Below, piece after piece: positions 63,406 through 64,000 of a stretch of DNA of 64,000 bases. The stretch comes from Methylocapsa sp. D3K7. GTDB taxonomy: Bacteria; Pseudomonadota; Alphaproteobacteria; Rhizobiales; Beijerinckiaceae. Location: assembly GCF_029855125.1 (NCBI RefSeq), contig NZ_CP123229.1, forward strand, positions 1,922,001-1,986,000, in the 5' to 3' direction. The position numbers were made by a program, and so were the translations under genes. The notes beneath the pieces are model-generated. The model had not been told where the DNA came from and did no database searches. It saw only the letters and a list, made by a program, of their open reading frames with translations. Each line of letters starts with the position of its first letter. The stretch's first letter is position 1.

Positions 63406-63915
63406 TCAGCGGACGCGGCGCGTCTCGATCCGGTAGCGGCGACCACCCTCATCGGGCTTCGCTGACGTCAGCGAGAACCCGAGCTTCCTTTTCACCGTGC
63501 CCGCCAAAAAGCCGCGGACGCTGTGCTGCTGCCAACTGGTCGCTTGCATCATCTCGTTGATCGTGGCGCCCTCCGGCCGGCTGAGAAGTGTGAGCATCCG
63601 CTCCTGCTTTGTGACCCCGGCCGCTGGTTCGTTGGCCTCTCGCAGCACGATCGCTGTGGTAGCTTGCGTGACTTGCGGTTTTGGGGAGCGCCGTGGCTTC
63701 TTGTCCGTGGCGAAGCACACGACTTCCCGTTCATCAGCTTTGGGGGGCTGTTTCGTGCCGGAGACATTTGCAGGCTTCGGCTCCATGGACCGCAGCGGTT
63801 TTTTGGAGCAAACCACAGCCGGCGGCGACTTGCGCCGTGACACAGATTCAGCCCTTCCCTTTTTGGGAATAGCGCTCGCGGGGATTTGGGTCATTTCGGT
63901 GGAATGGATCGACAT
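63406..63915 (-). CDS. DUF3489 protein
   Basis: 169 residues. A basic, low-complexity N-terminal half (Lys/Pro/Ser/Arg-rich) precedes the DUF3489 domain: TKQERMLTLLSRPEGATINE, MMQATSWQQHSVRGFLAG, TVKRKLGFSLTSAKPDEGGR and RYRIETRRVR. This winged-helix-like domain is a likely DNA-binding protein. It is the first gene of the DUF3489-DUF2924-recombinase cassette and may control or assist the recombinase. It looks intact. The last 85 bases of the window show no further feature. Confidence 0.9.
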   Translation of the reverse strand: MSIHSTEMTQIPASAIPKKGRAESVSRRKSPPAVVCSKKPLRSMEPKPANVSGTKQPPKADEREVVCFATDKKPRRSPKPQVTQATTAIVLREANEPAAGVTKQERMLTLLSRPEGATINEMMQATSWQQHSVRGFLAGTVKRKLGFSLTSAKPDEGGRRYRIETRRVR

Positions 63916-64000
63916 GATTTAGGCTCCTTTGGGTCGCAACGCCGTAATGGACGCTCGCACGACCCCAAGCCCCGCACATCGCGGGGCGAGCCCTAACTGC

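Noticed and set aside
1-64000. tRNA, rRNA or CRISPR loci
   Set aside because: I scanned for TTCGAATC/TTCAAATC-type T-arms and for regularly spaced direct repeats and found none that fold or repeat properly.

Overview
The window looks like a chromosome segment of an alphaproteobacterium of the order Hyphomicrobiales (Rhizobiales). The evidence is the mix of families: HWE/HisKA_2 histidine kinases, a DUF1236 exported protein, a polyhydroxyalkanoate phasin, CsbD-like stress proteins, Crp/Fnr regulators, DUF2339 and DUF763 proteins, and the DUF3489-DUF2924-recombinase cassette. Two promoters fit the alphaproteobacterial EcfG pattern (GGAAC, 16-17 bp, CGTT). Most of the window is GC-rich; the lone ATPase at 3735-5054 is visibly AT-rich. 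I cannot name a genus.

Layout. 1-3.1 kb: end of a Crp/Fnr regulator, a single-domain response regulator and a Kup potassium transporter. 3.2-5.1 kb: an AT-rich island with one AAA-type ATPase. 5.6-12.6 kb: many small exported, lipoprotein and membrane proteins, mostly of unknown function, and a cupredoxin. 12.65-14.16 kb: a complete IS3-type element with long terminal inverted repeats and an apparent 8-bp target duplication, sitting just upstream of a gene start. 14.2-18.7 kb: small unknown genes and broken transposases. 18.8-26.1 kb: a stress-flavoured cluster (Crp/Fnr-like regulator, two CsbD proteins, several one-helix membrane peptides, a periplasmic helical protein, a transporter-like lytic transglycosylase, a Gly/Tyr/His-rich exported protein). 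26.4-33.6 kb: an IS6-like remnant, a LuxR remnant, two HWE/HisKA_2 kinases, a response regulator, a GlsB/YeaQ membrane protein and a phasin. 33.8-39.8 kb: CDP-diacylglycerol diphosphatase, a methyltransferase, an MFS transporter and a very large DUF2339 membrane protein. 40-44.1 kb: a decayed stretch with an antitoxin remnant, a remnant of a DISARM-type DrmD helicase, HemD, a broken monooxygenase and a DUF763 gene with an internal amber codon. 44.3-56.3 kb: metabolic genes (FAD oxidoreductase, Nudix, aminotransferase, DUF885 peptidase-like, adenylate cyclase, alpha/beta hydrolase) mixed with broken genes. 56.4-63.9 kb: a minus-strand phage-derived or integrative block (serine recombinase with DUF2924 and DUF3489, ParB/DNA methyltransferase, DUF5681 protein, terminase large subunit) without structural genes.

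How it fits together. The best-supported regulatory theme is stress. A 17-bp near-palindrome (TGAGCAAT-N-TTG-NN-CAG type) lies 67-77 bp upstream of the start codons of the Crp-like gene at 19529-20200, the one-helix protein at 19072-19167 and the GlsB/YeaQ gene at 28729-29022. This suggests one regulon, possibly under that Crp-like protein. Separately, EcfG-type promoters precede the DUF1236 gene and the Gly/Tyr/His-rich gene.

The other theme is decay. At least a dozen genes carry a single frameshift or in-frame stop, and IS fragments are scattered throughout. Some frameshifts could be sequencing errors, but the in-frame TAG/TAA codons cannot be indel errors.
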